In this document: positions 22,525-33,772 of the stretch, piece by piece
How the letters are laid out: every line of letters begins with the position of its first letter
How positions within the stretch are numbered: the stretch's first letter is position 1
Source: Scytalidium lignicola
Lineage: Eukaryota > Ascomycota > Leotiomycetes
Assembly: GCA_002812745.2 (NCBI GenBank)
Contig: NCSJ02000016.1
Location: forward strand, 1 to 64,000
Length of the DNA: 64,000 nt
Direction of reading: 5' to 3'
Made by a program: the position numbers and the translations under genes
The notes under the pieces: generated by a model
The model's input: the letters and a program-made list of their open reading frames with translations, nothing else
Databases searched by the model: none
Told to the model about the DNA's origin: nothing

Positions 22525-24715
22525 ATGGATTTAACGATCCAGAGACTTCGAGATCTTATTGGCGAGGATGATATTTGGGAAGATCATTCTCAGATTAAGC
22601 CGCCTACATCCCCAGTGCCATCGGCAAAAGGCCCCTCGGAGAAAACGGAGTCTTCAGATGACGAAGTCATCACGAGAAATGTCATTCCACCAAAAGATGA
22701 ATCTGGCGAACTGGTTCACGGAAGTCACACAGCTACAAAATCTGTTTCGATCCATTCTCCCACCAGAAGTAAGCCAGGCCATGGATATGCTTGGTGTTAT
22801 CACTAACAATGCTATAGAATATCAACTTCAAATGGGTGAATTAGCTGAAGACACAGAGAGATTTTGTATTTGGCAGACCATCAAAAGATATCCATATGAG
22901 TTTGTTGGAACTGCGAATAGGGAAAGAGTGAGTTTTCAATAAACTTGCAGCACTTCATCTCATTAATTACTGGAGCAGGTTTCGCAAGGCTTCTTTGAAG
23001 CAGCCAAGGTATATCAGAGAGAATGGGACTTGTAGGTCTAGCCTCCGGAATTTTTGAGGTCCCTTTCGCTTATCCTGAAAACACAGGTTCTATCTTTACC
23101 GTCCTCACGGATATGGAGGTCTTGGGCCAATAATTCTTGTACCAACGGAACAATTTGAGCATTTCCTCCAGACTATAAATAATGAACTTGGAACAGCTCT
23201 GAAAATACCGACGGGTGGAGCAAGTCCGAGATTTGAGGTCGTATTCGACGATGAGGGCATACCACGGCCACGATATCTAGGAAAGTCGACAAACAGAGAA
23301 GAGTTCTATTATCTTAAGGATTGTTACCCCCCGCGGTCTTATGGAATGGAAGGCGAGCGTCCATCCGTCAAGGAGCCAACAGGGGTTGCGCTTGAGCTAT
23401 TCCAAGCCAAAATCAACCTAATTACAAAGTCTGCACAACCAAATGCCAGCNAAAAAAAGCAAGAAGGAGAAGAAGGAAGCTGCTCGTATTAAGAAGGAAA
23501 AGTCTTTGAAATATACCGTTGACAAAGTACGACAATATCTCGGACTACTAAATATTGGACCTAATATACGAGATGTTGACGATGTTGACGAATATATTCC
23601 TATGATTCCATCTCCATATGATTCCATTACTGCTTCATTCGATCTTTTAAATATTACGCCTCTTGAGCAGGAAAGTGTTATCTTCATCTGTGTCGATGTT
23701 GAAGCATGGGAACGCAACCTTTCTGTCATCACAGAGGTCGGTATCGCAACTCTCGATACAGAAGACTTGAAATCAATACCTCCCGGAGAAAATGGAACCA
23801 ATTGGAGAAATGCAATCCGTGCTCGACATTTCCGTATTAGCGAACACAGAGATTACAATAATTCTCAATTCGTCTCAGGATGCGCAGATAGGTTCATGTT
23901 TGGGTAAGGTCCTATGTTTTAATGAGGAATATATTCTTTTTGAAAGAGAACTGACAACTTGTTAGTGATAGCGAATTCGTTAGACTATCGGATACTCCGC
24001 ATATTATCTCAACTTGCTTTAAACCTCCATACTCTAAAGTCGCTGGAACTGCTGAAGATGCTGAGTCAGTTTCACATATCCAGGTATATTCTTTTTCGCT
24101 AACTTTTTTCTAGGAACCAACCAAAACGAAATATTGTCCTAGTTGGTCATGACGTAGGAGCTGATATTGGGTTTCTAAAAAAGATTGGATATGATCTCAC
24201 TAATCTATCGAACTTGACAGAAGTTGTCGATACAGCAAAGATGTGGCAATATCACAAACAGGAAAATCAAGCTCGCAGTTTGGGTGTTATTCTCGCTGAG
24301 TTAGATATCCGGGGCTGGAATCTACATAATGCGGGAAATGATGCTGTGTATACGCTTCAAGCCATGTTGGGGATAGCTATTCAAGCAGCAGTGGTTGGAG
24401 AACAGCACCCAGAAGAGAAGAAGGTCGAGGAGGCGCTCAATGATAAGTAAGCCACTTTGTGATATATTCGCAATAGGAGTTTTCGCAATAAATTCTAACA
24501 ACTTCTTAAGACCCAGCGAAGGTGAAATCAATGTCAAACTCAGCAGAGCAGTAATCTCGAACCCGGAACGCAGTGAGAGTGCTACACCTGCTGTACCCGT
24601 CGAAGCGCAGTCAAACCCTCCCGAATCTGGACTATACGAAACATCTTCTGAAGACTCTTCTTCGACAGGCGGAGTTCCCATAGTAAACTTGGAGAATCAG
24701 TCCAGTCAAGAGTAG
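22525..24715 (+). CDS. DEDDh exonuclease-domain protein, Gfd2/YDR514C type (frame errors)
   Basis: Fungal protein with a C-terminal RNase H-fold 3'-5' exonuclease domain like yeast Gfd2/YDR514C. Exons: 22525-22927, 22979-23031, 23087-23903, 23966-24064, 24114-24446 and 24511-24715. Catalytic motifs are all present: FICVDVEAWERN (DxE), VGHDVGADIGFL (Asp), and WNLHNAGNDAVYTLQ (His and Asp). Upstream lies a conserved helical block (NWFTEVTQLQNLFRSILPPE) and a segment with YLYRPHGYGGLGPI; a Lys-rich helix precedes the nuclease domain. Deleting the N at 23452 joins KSAQPNAS to KKSKKEKKEA. A second one-base excess lies before 22697, between the N-terminal frame (MDLTIQRLRDLIGEDDIWED) and MNLANWFTEV. 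It is a base error or a weak 82-bp intron (22615-22696). Substrate unknown; RNA is plausible from Gfd2's link to mRNA export. Confidence 0.78.
23452..23452. other. N next to A7 inside the exonuclease gene
   Basis: Removing this base restores one frame across the Lys-rich linker. Same pattern as at 2130. Confidence 0.8.
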
Positions 24716-25108
24716 CGACTTATGATTAGAGATATTACCTTCTAAAACCTCGGTCATACATTCGATCCAAAGGCAGGTCCCTCAGATACAGACAGGTCAC
24801 TTAACCATAAATAGCTTTTCTTTAACTCTTCTCTGCCTAAAATCAAGTTAAATTCCACCTTAAAAGCATTAACAGTCAACTGGACTTGGCTACTCTGTAG
24901 CATTTAGATAGGAGGTAATAAAACACCCAATTTCAGCTACCAGTGAAGTAGAACATCTATGAACATTGATGAGAAGAGATCCTCTACATAAAGTGCCATT
25001 TAAACCTAATGACCAAGAGAAAACCAGAATAAATCAACGCCGCGCTGATGCAATCCCGATTATTGTACACCCTATCCCATACATATTCATACAAGAGNAA
25101 AAAAAAAT
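24716..25108. other. Convergent 3' region, no gene seen
   Basis: Between the ends of the exonuclease gene and PAM18. Contains an N at 25098 next to an A run, outside coding sequence. Confidence 0.5.
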
Positions 25109-25561
25109 TCATCCATGTTTCTCCAGGAACTCCTTTGCTTCGTTGACTTTCGTTGCAAGATAAGGGCTTCCTCCTCGATCAGGGTGGTTCAACATCATTA
25201 ACGTTCGATGCGCTTTCCTTACACGGTCCTTTGTTAATTGTCGTTCACTATCAAAGATTCCATGTCAGAATAGCCAGCAAAAATAAGAACGGGTAATGGA
25301 CGGAGAAAACACACCTAAGCTGGAGAATCAAAGCTGCCTCACGGCGATTCATCTGCTTCTCAAAACCACCCTTGTAATATGCCTTGCCAAGTGCTCCAAC
25401 GACTTCGCCTCTTGACCTTCGTACGGCAACTAATGCAGCGCGACCCTGAAATAATTATCAGTAAGGGAATGGCATGTGGAAGAAGGTACAGAAAGGCTAT
25501 TTAGACGTACAAGGAACGCAGCGGCGGCGACACCGACCCCTATGGCAATCGTAGAAGCCAT
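25109..25561 (-). CDS. PAM18: Mitochondrial import motor J-protein Pam18/Tim14
   Basis: J-domain protein of the inner-membrane import motor; it stimulates Hsp70 at the TIM23 channel. Exons 25561-25511, 25445-25315 and 25247-25109, introns 65 and 67 bp, give 106 residues. A short N-terminal membrane span ([19 protein letters not shown]) is followed by [19 protein letters not shown] and the J-domain with the essential HPD in [20 protein letters not shown], ending AKEFLEKHG. Length and architecture match fungal Pam18. The first two introns hide it from simple frame searches. The 3' end is followed closely by an A run with an N. Confidence 0.92.
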
Positions 25562-25992
25562 TCTGTAAACTCCTTATCGTTTCTTCAACTTGTGAGATCT
25601 CTTCCAGCGTGCAGCTCTTCGCTATAATCTACGCTATCACCCAGCAATTTTGTGTCAATCCTTTTCAGCCTGGACACCACACAAATGCGTTGTTGCTCAA
25701 TGTTTAAAGGTGCGAACGGGGTCGTGGCGCAAAAGACGGTTTTCGATTCTCATCGGATGTCGTAGGAATTTTTGCTTCATACCGGAAGATCTTCGGATAC
25801 GGGTAGTACCCGTAAAGTTTCCCCCTCGGACCCCGATGTTCAGCCGCCAATCACTTAAGCGAAGAAATTATCGATATCAAAAACTTCCCAATACTACACC
25901 TTAAAGCACTCCGCTCAAGAAGTTCCCATTCTGAGCTGATTTTTCCTCCATTTATCCTTCACAGTTATTTTTCGAGTTAGAATTGGGTCAAG
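25562..25992. promoter_or_regulatory. Divergent promoter region PAM18 / RLP24
   Basis: About 430 bp between divergent start codons; presumably both promoters. No clear PAC or RRPE element found upstream of RLP24, apart from GATGAG formed by the start codon itself. Confidence 0.4.
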
Positions 25993-26831
25993 ATGAGGGT
26001 TGAGACGTGTTATTTCTGCTCGCAGCCTTGTTATCCTTCCAAGGGGATTACATTCGTCCGGGTAAGTTTCTCTGCAAAGCTACCCCTTCTATATTGATAT
26101 AATTTGAAATTTAACTAATTCTGCTTCAGAACGATGCCAAATTATTCCGCTTCTGCCGTAGCAAGTGTCATAAAAACGCACGTGACTTCATTCCTTGATT
26201 CTCTTTCATTTGATGATTTGGAGAGAGAGTTATCTCTCTCTTGAAGTCTTCGGTCTCGATCACTGTAGCACCACCAACTAACATACAAAAACAGTTCAAG
26301 ATGAAGCGAAACCCTAGAAAACTGAAGTGGACAAAGACATTCCGAAAATCTGCTGGCAAAGAAATGGTAATTTTCTGCTCTACTTTCATGTTTTACGGAG
26401 GAAAATACATATTAAGATAACTTTTCACTAATTTCATTAATTTTTGTCTTCAATAGGTAGTGGATTCTACTTTACAATTCGCGGCCCGCAGAAACGTCCC
26501 CACGAGGTACAACCGTGATCTGGTGGCTACGACCCTCAAGGCAATGGAACGTGTGGCTGAGATCCGGGCACGACGCGAGAGAGTGTTCTACAAGAAACGC
26601 ATGGCTGGAAATAAGGAGAGGCAGCGTGAGGTTGATAGGAAACTTGTGGCGGAGAACCAGCACTTGTTGCCTAAGATGAGGGCTAGTGAGAGGGCGGCGT
26701 TGGAGGCGGCTAATGAGGTTGTTGAGGAGATGCCGGTTGAGAAACAGAAGGCGAAGGTGTTTGGCAAGATGAATGCTAGGAAGAAGGTTTTGGTTGATGG
26801 TGGAGTTGAGGATGAGATGCAGGTGGATTAA
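25993..26831 (+). CDS. RLP24: Ribosome biogenesis protein RLP24
   Basis: Placeholder for ribosomal protein eL24 on pre-60S particles; it recruits the AAA ATPase Drg1/Afg2 in the cytoplasm. Four exons, 25993-26061, 26130-26177, 26295-26366 and 26457-26831, give 187 residues. The N-terminal zinc-ribbon is [19 protein letters not shown] with the second pair in [30 protein letters not shown] follows and a long basic helix with [19 protein letters not shown]. Intron 2 (26178-26294, 117 bp) must use a GC donor: AAC|GCACGT...AACAG|TTC is the only splice I find that gives the conserved CHKNFKMKR. The other introns are GT-AG. Confidence 0.92.
26178..26294 (+). other. GC-AG intron of RLP24
   Basis: The exon ends CATAAAAAC and the intron starts GCACGTGAC. 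The GTGACT donor 4 nt later gives the wrong frame. The acceptor is ACAAAAACAG. 117 bp, the longest intron of this gene. Confidence 0.75.
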
Positions 26832-27059
26832 AAGATGGGGTTTGGCATGAAGTTCGGGATAATCGGGGCGTTTATGGGCTTTTGCAAAAAGGGAGTTTAG
26901 GTCGTGCATATATCAAAGTGCTAGTTAGACAATCAGAACAATATAACCTCATACGGCTTTATTACGCTCTGGTTCATTCTTGGATTCTTGATCTGTCTAC
27001 TATGTTTGGTTATTCTACATGCATAACGATGAATAGCTGCTTTGTTCTTACAAGGTGAC

Positions 27060-28097
27060 CTATTTACCACTTTGTGCAGCGGTATCCTATAACGATCAGC
27101 ATGTCTCATGGGCCTTTTCTGTTTCTGAGGAAAATATATGCCCGACTTACAAGATAGACTTGATAGAAGCTCATCTTCCAATCTCCATCCTCCTTCGTCA
27201 TATTCACTCTGCCAGCCCATTCGACCTGTGTAGTTTAGATCAGCACCCAGGATTGTTCCTAATTCCCTTTACAGTGTCTCAATTATAAACTGCCAACACC
27301 CTATCTGCATAGTAACACAGCACCAAGAGCGCAGACAACCCAAAAACAAAAACAAATACAAATACAAAAAAGGGGACAGGGAGAATGAAAACATACCTCA
27401 GCCTTCCTTCCATCCTTGAAAGTATAATCCACCGTACCATAGAGCATGAACTCAGTTGAGTCAGCCCCGAACGGGAAGATCTTGATGGGTGTATGCAGAC
27501 GTGATTGAATTGCTACCCACATGCCTTTTCGAAGGTTTAGGATTTCTATTAGAGATAAAGATCATGTCAGATACGGGAACGTTTAGAAGAACAGCGTTAT
27601 TCCAATCAACGGCAACCATTCGTAAATAGAAAGAGGCAAATAAAACCATAGGAAACTATACACTACTACTAGATAAATCACTGAAGGAGATCTAAAGAAA
27701 CTCCTAAAACCTAATCCCTAAAAATCCTCCTTGACTTATCTTTTCCACAAAAGGAGAACAAGAAATAAAAAGTGAACTCCAAGAAATAGAAGAAGNAAAA
27801 AGTATCAATATCAATATCTACTTTCTTAAACCACACCATGAACTAAAACAATAAAAATAAAAACCCAACACTAAACCAAGAAAAAGAAAGAAAGAAAGAA
27901 AGGGAAAAAAGCTCACCACCCCTCCCAACAGCCCTCTTACTCCCAATAATCAAAATCGCATCCTTGGTATAGAGCTGCGCATACTTGTCGTGCGCGACCG
28001 GATCGTCACTGATACGGTACAGGTCCTCGAAGAAGGTCTTGATGCCCGGATCGACTTCTGTGGATTGCGGGTATTCGGAGATGTAGGAGTGGGGCAT
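27060..28097 (-). CDS. SnoaL-like / NTF2-fold protein
   Basis: Small alpha-beta-barrel protein of the SnoaL-like family; substrate or partner unknown. Exons: 28097-27917, 27545-27397, 27225-27151 and 27086-27060, giving 143 residues. Sequence signs are FFEDLYRISDDPVAHDKYAQ, then LYTKDAILIIGSKRAVGRG, ILNLRKGMWVAIQSRLHTP and YTFKDGRKAEVEWAGRVNM. The last 27-nt exon supplies DTAAQSGK, typical of fungal members. Introns are 371, 171 and 64 bp. The first is unusually long for this window and contains an AAAG repeat and an N. Not next to any biosynthetic gene, so a polyketide-cyclase role is unlikely here. Confidence 0.82.
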
Positions 28098-29372
28098 GAT
28101 TTTGGGGGGTAGTTTTTGGTTTCTTGCGGTTTTTATATATACTTAGGCTTTTTTCTTTTTTTCTTCTTTTCTTTCTTCTGATTTTTGTTTTGTTGATGTC
28201 CCTTCCGGAGGGTTCGGGGATAAGAATTGATGGATGGTTTTATGGTACGGTAATTTGGGGTGTGGATTAGATTGGATTTGATTGGTGGGGCACTGGGGAA
28301 TATGTATAGTAAGGTAAAGGAGGTTGGTTAAAAGATAGTTGAGATGTGGAGGAATAACTAATGAGTTTTTATTTATTGTAAATTGAATTATGTTATTGGA
28401 CCCTTTCTGTGGTGTTGTTTCAAGAGTGCGGAAAGAGAAATGGAGGGGGAAGAGAGTACGGAATGAACCACTTTTTTTTTCCTGTGCTTTCTTACAAATG
28501 ATCGTGCGGACCCGACGGTTGGACGGGCCGTTGGATTGCAAATCATTCCACTCTTTAGTTTTACGGACGTAGTTTTCGGCTTTTGAGGCCCTTGGGGATG
28601 TTTTTGGGTTGGTAAAGGAGAGTTGTGATGTTGGAATTTTAGTAGAGAGGACGTCACCAATTCCGCTGCATATCGATAAAGACGATAAGCTACAGTTGGT
28701 AGGGCTAAATAAAGCAATCTTCAAATGCCAGGTGAGATGCGATAAAGATCGCATGCTGAGGGCAGGAAAATATACAAGAGGTAATCAAAGTCACACCAGG
28801 TTACAATTCACAAAATGCAATGGTAATGGCACAAAGGTTATGGGTGCGCCCGCGGGCCGCATCAGTACTTGTATTTGAAATATACGTTCCTAGATGAACG
28901 AAATGAAGACCTGCCAATAATAGCAGGGTAGTTTCCACCGTAGGATCCCACCAACTAGCCTCCATCTCCAGCCTTTGGGGTAATAATAATAAAGGTGATT
29001 AGTTAGGAACCAATTCTTTTGTTCCCCATGACGAAAAGTAATGCTCATTAGCAGAGCAGTGTTAGTCCGTCCAAGTCGAGTTCTCAATACCCATGAAGNA
29101 AAAACGCCCAAAGAAATCAGTAACGCAAGGAAAAACAAAGAAAGAGGTTGGTACAACTACAGGGTAAGAAAGGAAAGGAAAAGGAAAGGGAAGGGAAGGG
29201 AAGCCAGAATAAACCAGAGTCGCAAGGATCAAATTTTTTCCCCCGTAAAACTACCAGCCCAAAGGAAATAAAAAAGGAACAAAAAACCGTCGTTCCACCT
29301 CATCATTCATAAAACGTTGCAGCCCAAAGGTCCCAGAGATGAAGGGATGACCAACTGGCTCATCGTAACTCA
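28098..29372. other. Intergenic, no gene seen
   Basis: About 1.3 kb between two leftward genes, probably the pacC 3' UTR and the promoter of the SnoaL-like gene. A long open frame opposite (28143-28754) is low-complexity and unsupported. Contains a purine-only stretch (about 29166-29205) and an N at 29099. Confidence 0.5.
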
Positions 29373-31797
29373 TCAATGCATTGCTGCTCTCAGGTCAGGA
29401 TAGAGACCCTGGGAGCTCTGCTCGGCACGGTCAACTGATTGGTGCTGAGGAGTAGATTCGGGAATAATGCCATCTTCACCTTCAAACCATTTGTGATCAA
29501 GGCGATCCTTAATGAGAATACGGAGGCCCTCAATGACACGAACGTTTTCAATCCACTCCTCTTCAATCTTGTCAGCTGCACTGTCGCTGCTGTTGGATGG
29601 AGAGCTAACGGAAAGAGCAGGATCAATGATCTGAGAACGAGGACCGGGCTCCTTGTGACCATTGTTGTGAATGGCACCCTCGGCAACATCGTTAGCAACT
29701 CGCGAATTAGAGCTTCTTTGCAACATGCCTCCAGAGAAGCGGCGGCGAGGATCAGGATCAAAATTAGTAGCCAGAGTAGAGGTTGGTGCGGCGGAAGCAT
29801 GGGTTGCGTATCCAGTGGATACAGGAGGCAAGGTCGGATAAGTAGTGGTAGCCGAGCCTTGTCGAGACGATGGAGAATATCCGTGCGAGGAGCTGGGTGA
29901 ATGTCCCGAGGTGTGGGAGACGGAGCTGGATGGTGGCGTCAGCGCTGCAGTTCCTGAGGAAGCCGATTGAGAAGAGTGAGAGGGCATCATCGGCGCCGTG
30001 ACCTGAGCAGCAGAACCATAAGTGCTAGCGGATGTGGCTCCTTGCATCGCAGTTTGAGGTGGAGAATGGCTCTGTCTGAAGTTGATTGCCTGATGGGTAT
30101 AATGAGCACCTGGTTGTTGAACTCCAGCAGCAGCAGCAGCATTCGCGTTCTCATAAACGGTCGTTTGCATCTGATCCAAGAAATGATCGATGTTTAACAG
30201 ATCACCCTTGGTGCGGACGTTGGGAAGAGGCAATGCATATTGTGGAATAGGGAGAGGCGATGGTGCTGGGCCATGGCTGTCGACCGGAAGCATCTGAGGA
30301 ATTGGGACCATATAATCAGCTACGGAACCGGTAATTGGAACTCCATGAAGTGCCACCAGCCTCTGGCCGACCTGTGCATAGCTGGATGGGTCAAACTGAC
30401 GTCGCTTGACATCGCCAAAGAACTCGTTCAGAACATCATCTCTGCGCCTTCCGGCGTCATATGCCGCACGGTGGTTCATGTCAGCTTGGCTTCCGTGATG
30501 CACAGGGTAATAACCAGGACCAAACTGGAGCGGCTGGTGCATGTAGTATCCAGTGCCCGGTTGGGGTGGAGGAGGACCGTAGTTCGGGGCCTGAGGGTGA
30601 TGCATAGGAGCCTGGTGGTCATAATAGCCTTGAGGGCCAGCTGTTGAAGAAGTAAGTAATCTGGGTATATAGGGGGAGATCGACGAGTCCGGGTGAGGGA
30701 CCGACGGAAGCAGCTCTAAGACCTACGCTTTGGCATGGGACGATAACCGCCCTGGTTGTGTTGCTCAGGGGTGCGTAGAAGGACCGAATCATCGGCGTGA
30801 GTCTAGAGGCCCAGTTAGCACCAGCTCCGATCTATGTTTGGGCTGAGATATTGACCACGGCAGGAAAGGTAGGTAAGAGTGAAGTTAAAGGAGATAAAGA
30901 AGGTAAAGGTGCTCGTGGTGGAGAGGTTGGTGGAGTGTTTGCTGAAGTGTCTGATGACATGGTTGATGAAGAAGAGGATGGTATGGAGATTGATTGGTGA
31001 CGGTTTAAGGGGACTGGAAGATGGAGAAGATGGGAAATGAAGATCGTGGAGAAGTGTGAAGGTTGAGAGAAACGCGTTGCAAGACGAAGTATTTAACTTA
31101 TGAGGAAAAGGAACGCTTAGGAAGCAGCGAGACCTCACGGCCAAGGAATTAACCGAGGCGAGAGTATCGTGAACTTGATCGTAGAGAGAAGAACGTAATG
31201 GAGGTTGAAGAGAAGGAGATGCCGTCTTTGTCACATACCTTGACATGCTTCTTCAGGTCCTGGGGACGCTTGAACGATTTACCACAGAAGTCGCACTTGT
31301 GAGGCTTTAGAGGTACATGGACACGAATGTGAGAGGTGATATGATCACGTTTGACCGTGGTCGTGCGGCAGTTGGCCCAACCACAGGTGAGATTGAGGTT
31401 GTTGGTGGACTTTCTGCCGACATGCTTTTCACAGATGTGTTCCTGTAGAGTAGAGGGTCATCGTTAGCGTGTTATTCAGATTCCAATTTGTGACAGACAG
31501 CCACGTGATAAATGATGTATAGCATTGAGAGTCCCAAGTAAAGGTGACATCAGGAAGATAGTGGAAAGAGAAAGAAAGTCAAAAGTGAAGGTGAAGGTGA
31601 AGGTGAAGGTGAAGAAAGAGGAAGAAACTCACGAATAGAGCCTCAGCCGAGGGACACTTCTCTGAGCATCTCTCCCACTGACAGGCCAGAGAATCATCAC
31701 TCGCAGCGGGACGAGAAGCGGAGGCCGGAGCGGAAGAACTGGAAGCCGCTGGAGCTGTGGTCTCCTGCTGCTCTTGCGCAGGAACGTTGGTCGACAT
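29373..31797 (-). CDS. pacC: pH-response transcription factor PacC/Rim101
   Basis: C2H2 factor that activates alkaline-expressed and represses acid-expressed genes after proteolysis. Exons: 31797-31633, 31442-31239, 30802-30727 and 30640-29373, giving 570 residues. Finger 1 spans the first intron ([26 protein letters not shown]); finger 2 is [20 protein letters not shown]; finger 3 is [19 protein letters not shown]. Then comes [15 protein letters not shown] and a Pro/Ser-rich middle. The segment [20 protein letters not shown] matches the conserved block around the nuclear-localisation and signalling region. The C-terminus ([20 protein letters not shown]) holds the interaction motif that keeps the full-length form closed. 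Introns are 190, 436 and 86 bp. Upstream lies a dense cluster of its own binding hexamer. Confidence 0.93.
30803..31238 (-). other. 436-bp intron of pacC after the third finger
   Basis: Donor AAG|GTATGTGA and acceptor CTCTAG|ACT. At 436 bp it is the longest intron in the window, where 48-130 bp is usual. Retention would end the protein soon after the zinc fingers. Confidence 0.7.
31585..31614 (+). repeat. (GTGAAG)5 hexanucleotide repeat
   Basis: Five perfect copies of GTGAAG inside the first intron of pacC, non-coding. Confidence 0.95.
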
Positions 31798-32338
31798 CTT
31801 GAATCACGTGAATATGCTTGACGAGATGGCACGTGATGAAGATGTATTGAACGAACAAAAAACAAATGACGTGATGAAAGAGGTGAAGAGAAGGAGGGGT
31901 GTTGACAACCAATCAGCTAACCGAGAGATGAACCAAAGACACGCTGAACGTGTGAAGGTGTAGCTGGTTGGAGTCGGTTAGAGTCGGATGGAGACGGCTG
32001 AACTTTGTCGCGTGAACTTCGGCTAAACAGGTAGACGAGAGCACACTAAAAAGTCCAGAGGAGGGATATGAGAGGTTCGGTAAGTTAACGCTTTTGAGAA
32101 ACGTTTGATGATGAAAGAAGATTGGCTGTGGTGATGCAAAGGCACAACAACCAAAGAAGGCGGGTGAAGGAAATTGAGGAGGTGAAGGACAGGTGAATGG
32201 AGGAGGGAGACGTGAGGCCGCAGATGGGGGAAAGGAAGGATTAAGGACGAGAACCATCAGGGTCGGCCGGGGGAAGCTGGGGGGCTGATATACAACTCGA
32301 GATGTTTGCGCTGTGCGGAAAGTGCAACTGATGGGAGT

Positions 32339-32629
32339 CTTGGCACGCCGCATGGGGCCTAGCTTCCACTCCGCTAGCGGCTTGGCATTCCAGTGAGAGG
32401 AGGTGGACGAGGGCTGGTCTGAGGGCGAGAGGAGGGCGAGAGGGCGAACAGCAGCTCCTCGGACGCTTTCAACACAGCCCCCTCCCACAAGTTGTAGCAG
32501 CAGCTCTTGGCAAAGTCTTGGCGGAGTCTTGGCATTCCGGACGCCGGCCAATCCACGAGACGCGGAAACGCTTAGCCCTCGATGCCCACGACGCGTGCCC
32601 AGAGTGGGCCAAGACCGGAATCACTTGGC
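32339..32629. promoter_or_regulatory. Cluster of seven PacC sites (GCCAAG) upstream of pacC
   Basis: The PacC core GCCARG occurs seven times as GCCAAG/CTTGGC: 32339-32344, 32381-32386, 32506-32511, 32517-32522, 32528-32533, 32608-32613 and 32624-32629. Chance would give about 0.14 in this length for both strands. Three are spaced 11 bp apart, close to one helical turn. The cluster lies about 540-830 bp upstream of the pacC ATG, which suggests direct autoregulation. Confidence 0.7.
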
Positions 32630-33236
32630 CCGCCGGTCTTGGTATTGGCAATTCTTTTCCCTGCGCACCCCTTTTGGGCAAGGAGGAGGGCGAGGAGTAG
32701 AANGGGGGGGGTGTTGATCTTACTGTGTCGTATGTGTACAAAGCGTAGAGGTGTTGTAGGAGAAAAAGAGGCGAGCGGATGTCGTTACAAACGTGTGGAA
32801 TAAGCAAAAGGCGTTATGTCATTATTACACCCCTCAAGTTACGGCCAGACCTTCGTTGACAAGAGGGTTTTTTTTTCTCCATCTTCTTTTCCCCTAGGAG
32901 AAGGCAAAAAGAACTTGTTGCCACATGAGATGAGCCTGAGAATCACAGCATGAGCAACAGGTCCATTGGGAACTGGAATTGCTTGAAGAACATTACATAA
33001 CTGTGCCGCCGAGGGTTGACAGCACACCATCAGCTCTCTCACGTAGGCTCAACAGTTTGGTTCTCCTTGCATACTAGACTCGATTACACCATAGTTGGGA
33101 AGAGGCACGGGAAAGCACCAATACACACCAAATCCCCGAGCTCTGGTTCCGAGGGGGGCTTGATGAGCGGAGAAGGGCGAGGCACAAGACCAGAGCACGC
33201 ATACCTTAGCTGGGACCACTCAACTACACCAGACAA

Positions 33237-33254
33237 GAGAGAGAGAGAGAGAGA
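33237..33254. repeat. (GA)9 microsatellite
   Basis: Perfect GA dinucleotide run, non-coding. Confidence 0.95.
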
Positions 33255-33772
33255 ATTACTGTACAGGTAAACTTCGAAATCGGCTTCACACCTGAAAACT
33301 TAATTTAGGAATTAGAATGGCGGCTACCCACCTAGAAATGTGATCTGAGTTCGGTGAAATATTGACCCGGACCCCACCACTTCCTTCAGAGAGACCTTAC
33401 AGCTCTGTCGAACTTTGGCTTTTATTTCTTTGCAATAATTACTGTACATCCAGATGCCCAAAGACGGCTCTTGAGAGCTGGCATATTAATAAGTCTTGAT
33501 GACACACTTCTGCTGTATATGTGGCTTAATCTTGGCCACCAGCCATAGCGACTCTCCTCAGTGGTGTAAAAACATCCGCGCACGTAAATCAATCGATCAG
33601 TAAAAAAAAAATAGGAACATTAAGATGCTAATATTCGTTTTCTACAGTATGTCTAGTAGAACATGCACCAGTTATTAGTGATATCTGCTCTACTGACGAT
33701 CCCATAATAATTTACCTACCCATACCCACCCATGGAACCAGACGATTCTTCTCTCAGCGCATCGTAACAGAG

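Larger units (their letters stand above)
31798..33631. other. Intergenic: pacC promoter and leader
   Basis: About 1.8 kb between divergent pacC and the F-box gene. No gene seen. Holds the PacC-site cluster (32339-32629), an N before seven G at 32703 and a (GA)9 run. Confidence 0.55.

Noticed and set aside
28143..28754. 203-codon minus-strand frame
   Set aside because: Low complexity (Ser/Pro/Asn) ending in a Lys/Glu run, without family signal; probably chance in AT-rich spacer DNA.
30797..31000. Plus-strand frame inside pacC intron 2
   Set aside because: Antisense to an intron, Gly/Glu-rich low complexity, no support.
31585..31614. GTGAAG tandem repeat as a CRISPR-like array
   Set aside because: Contiguous microsatellite without spacers, in a fungal intron.
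27060..31797. SnoaL-like gene plus pacC as part of a polyketide cluster
   Set aside because: No synthase, oxygenase or transporter nearby; neighbours are housekeeping genes and the MFS gene is 28 kb away.
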